A stretch of 64,000 nucleotides of DNA from Paracoccaceae bacterium. Its GTDB lineage: Bacteria; Pseudomonadota; Alphaproteobacteria; Rhodobacterales; Rhodobacteraceae. The notes beneath the pieces were generated by a model that ran no database searches, was not told the DNA's origin, and saw nothing but the letters and a program-made list of their open reading frames with translations. Positions within the stretch are counted from its first letter, which is position 1, and every line of letters starts with the position of its first letter. The position numbers and the translations under genes were made by a program. Positions 60,454 to 64,000 of the stretch are shown here, piece by piece. The stretch lies in assembly GCA_023383015.1 (NCBI GenBank), contig JAHDXW010000019.1, positions 30,987 through 94,986 on the forward strand, given 5' to 3'.

Positions 60454-62358
60454 ATGCGCTTCCCGCCCGCCTTTCTCGACGAGATTCGCGACCGCCTGAC
60501 CGTCAGTCAGGTGGTCGCGCGCAAGGTGGCGCTGAAGAGGAAGGGCCGCGAGCTCGCCGGTCTGTCGCCCTTCAAGGCCGAGAAGACACCCTCGTTCTAC
60601 GTCAACGACCAGAAAGGCTTCTATCACTGCTTTTCCTCCGGGGAGCATGGCGACATCTTCGACTTCCTGATGAAGACCGAGGGATTGTCGTTCCCCGAGG
60701 CCGTCGAGCGGCTGGCCGCCGAGGCGGGACTGCCGATGCCCAGGATATCGGCCGAGGAGGGTCGCCAGGAGGACCAGCGCACGCGGCTGCTCGCCGCCGT
60801 GGAGGCGTCGGCGGCGTACTTCGAGGCTCAGCTCCGCGGTCCTGGCGGCGCCGAAGCTCGGCGCTATCTCGAGAAACGGGGTCTCGACCGCGGCACCATC
60901 GCCCGCTTCAGGCTGGGCTACGCGCCGCCCGGCCGCTCCGCGCTCAAGGACCATCTGGCCGGCCTCGGCTTCAGCGCCGAGGAGATGGCGCTCTCCGGCA
61001 TGATCGTCGCCGGCGCCGACATCCCCGTCTCCTACGACCGCTTCCGGCACCGCGTGATATTCCCGATCGCCGACCTCAAGGACCGCACCGTCGCGTTCGG
61101 CGGCCGCGCGCTCGACCCCGACGCCTCGGCCAAGTACCTCAATTCCCCCGAGACGCCGCTGTTCCACAAGGGCGGCATCCTGTTCAACGCCGGCAAGGCC
61201 CGCGCCGCCGCACACGACCGCGCACAGGTCCTCGTCGTCGAGGGCTACATGGATGTGATCGCGCTCGCCCAGGCAGGGTTCGAGAACGCCGTCGCTCCGC
61301 TCGGCACCGCGCTCACCGAGGACCAGCTGCGGCTGCTCTGGCGGCTGGCCCCGGAGCCGGCGATGTGCTTCGACGGCGACGCTGCAGGCCGGCGCGCCGC
61401 CTACCGCGCCGTCGATTTGGCGCTCGACCGTCTGCAGCCCGGCCGCAGCCTCGCGTTCGCCTTCCTGCCCGACGGCTGCGACCCCGACGATCTGGTGCGA
61501 CAGCAGGGCGCCGAGGCAATGCGGCGCGTGCTGGAAAAGGCGCAGCCGCTCGTTGAGGTGCTGTGGGAGCGCGAGTGGAGCTCCGGCCTGTGGTCCACCC
61601 CCGAGCGCAAAGCTCTCCTGGAGAAGCGAATCGCAGCCTTGCTGGCGCGGATCGGCGACATGACTGTACGGCAGCACTATGCCCGCGCACTGCGGGACAA
61701 ACTGGCGGAGGCGTGGGGCTGGGGCGCGGGGCCGCGGTCCGAAACCGGCAAACGCGGTCGCGCGGTGGCGCCCCCCGGCGCCAGCCCGCGAGCATTCGGG
61801 CAGCCCAGGCCCCTCGCAGGGCGTCCGGTCGCGCTGAAGCCGAGACCGAGCGCCAGCCTCAGAAAAAGCTCCCTGGTGGGGCCGGCTCAAGGCCCGCCGT
61901 ACCGGGAAGCGTTGCTCCTGCGCACGCTCATAAACCATCCATGGCTGCTCGATGAGCATGCGGAAAAGATTGCACTTATCGGCTTCAGCCTGGCCTCTCT
62001 GGGGAGGCTCAGGGATGCCATACTGTCACTGAAAAGCCACGATATTTCACTTGACAGCAGTAGCCTGCGCTCCCAATTGGAGGCTCATAGCTTGCAGCAG
62101 GTGGTCGATCTCGTCGAGCGGGCGATAACACACAGGAGCGACCGGTTTGCGGAGGCCGAAGCTGACAGCGCCGAGGTAGAGTCTGGCTTTCGCCACGCCC
62201 TCGCGCTGCATGAGCGCCAGAACGGCCTCAAGACGGCCCTCCAAGCCGCGGAACGTGCTTTCCTGGACGAGGGGAGCGAGGAATCGCTCGCCAGGATTTG
62301 CGAGGTCCAACGCCTGATCGCGAGTCTGGACGTTGTTGATACGGCTTTGGAGATTTGA
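60454..62358 (+). CDS. dnaG: DNA primase DnaG with degenerate zinc motif
   Basis: 634 residues from ATG 60454 (MRFPPAFLDEIRDRLTVSQVV). N-terminal zinc-binding-domain fold is kept (LAGLSPFKAEKTPSFYVNDQ, KGFYHCFSSGEHGDIFDFL) but three of four ligands of the CHC2 zinc site are gone: Ser, Lys and Ser replace Cys, His and Cys, and only HCF keeps its Cys. The TOPRIM catalytic core is intact: VLVVEGYMDVIALAQAG and MCFDGDAAGRRAAYRA. A C-terminal helicase-binding region of about 200 residues follows. Loss of these ligands is seen in Rhizobiales primases, so the enzyme is presumably active. It makes RNA primers at the fork. Confidence 0.95.
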   Translation: MRFPPAFLDEIRDRLTVSQVVARKVALKRKGRELAGLSPFKAEKTPSFYVNDQKGFYHCFSSGEHGDIFDFLMKTEGLSFPEAVERLAAEAGLPMPRISAEEGRQEDQRTRLLAAVEASAAYFEAQLRGPGGAEARRYLEKRGLDRGTIARFRLGYAPPGRSALKDHLAGLGFSAEEMALSGMIVAGADIPVSYDRFRHRVIFPIADLKDRTVAFGGRALDPDASAKYLNSPETPLFHKGGILFNAGKARAAAHDRAQVLVVEGYMDVIALAQAGFENAVAPLGTALTEDQLRLLWRLAPEPAMCFDGDAAGRRAAYRAVDLALDRLQPGRSLAFAFLPDGCDPDDLVRQQGAEAMRRVLEKAQPLVEVLWEREWSSGLWSTPERKALLEKRIAALLARIGDMTVRQHYARALRDKLAEAWGWGAGPRSETGKRGRAVAPPGASPRAFGQPRPLAGRPVALKPRPSASLRKSSLVGPAQGPPYREALLLRTLINHPWLLDEHAEKIALIGFSLASLGRLRDAILSLKSHDISLDSSSLRSQLEAHSLQQVVDLVERAITHRSDRFAEAEADSAEVESGFRHALALHERQNGLKTALQAAERAFLDEGSEESLARICEVQRLIASLDVVDTALEI

Positions 62359-62550
62359 GCTGCCCTGGTCGACGAGCCGGCAGCGCCCGATGGGGCGCGG
62401 GCCTGTCACCTGGGCATTTCCGCTTGGCGGACCCGAACGTATCGGGACTCGATGCCGCGAGAGAGTTGTTCGATCGACATGCCCTGGCTATTTCCCAGGT
62501 ACCGCCGATGCACGTCCGACCGAGCGCCTGACCGACAAACGATTGCGAGC

Positions 62551-64000
<1,450 letters not shown>

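Overview
The window is a very GC-rich stretch from an alphaproteobacterium. This rests on: a long RNase E with an acidic, Ala/Pro-rich tail; a DksA that keeps only one of the usual four zinc-finger cysteines; the order carA / yqeY / dnaG / rpoD; and a primase whose zinc motif has decayed as in Rhizobiales-type DnaG. The genus cannot be named from the sequence alone. The left part (to about 33 kb) has a Rhodobacterales-like flavour and the right part a Rhizobiales-like one. That fits a deep-branching lineage, a mosaic genome or, less happily, an assembly join.

Left part. 1-5.7 kb (minus) is a valine-degradation operon (mmsA, nitronate monooxygenase-like, isobutyryl-CoA dehydrogenase, 3-hydroxyisobutyryl-CoA hydrolase, mmsB), divergent from a LysR regulator with two perfect inverted repeats between them. 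Then come lpdA, rne with a 425-base leader, ccdA, a coupled membrane hydrolase + cytochrome P450 pair, a MoxR-type ATPase, dksA, and an FAD monooxygenase coupled to an IlvD/Edd sugar-acid dehydratase. After a VOC protein and an SDR, 21.1-28.3 kb is a LacI-controlled sugar-uptake operon: binding protein, two permeases, ATPase, a GH63-like glycoside hydrolase and a PIG-L deacetylase. Next are RidA, tRNA-Gly(CCC), a GT32-like glycosyltransferase, a small secreted protein, an ASKHA/[2Fe-2S] corrinoid-activator-like protein, an acyltransferase, pepN and a caspase-like/Sel1 protein.

Island. 38.06-38.64 kb holds decayed IS91 and IS5 transposase pieces. Directly beyond lies a ten-gene minus-strand operon (38.75-52.0 kb) with visibly less GC-saturated codon use: sugar ABC importer, ribokinase, LacI repressor, nucleoside hydrolase, GH116 glycosidase, ATPase, DeoC and a double-domain ALDH16-type aldehyde dehydrogenase. 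It reads as a complete route from an imported (deoxy)ribosyl compound, perhaps glycosylated, to central metabolism. A TTGACA promoter with an embedded LacI-type operator precedes it.

Right part. A CaiB-type CoA-transferase, a small 4Fe-4S protein, agmatinase and an ornithine/lysine-type decarboxylase (polyamine genes) are bracketed by two pairs of REP-like palindromes. They are followed by a methyltransferase, a ChaN-like protein and carA (minus), then yqeY, dnaG and rpoD (plus, cut by the window edge). No rRNA, CRISPR array, prophage or defence island was seen.
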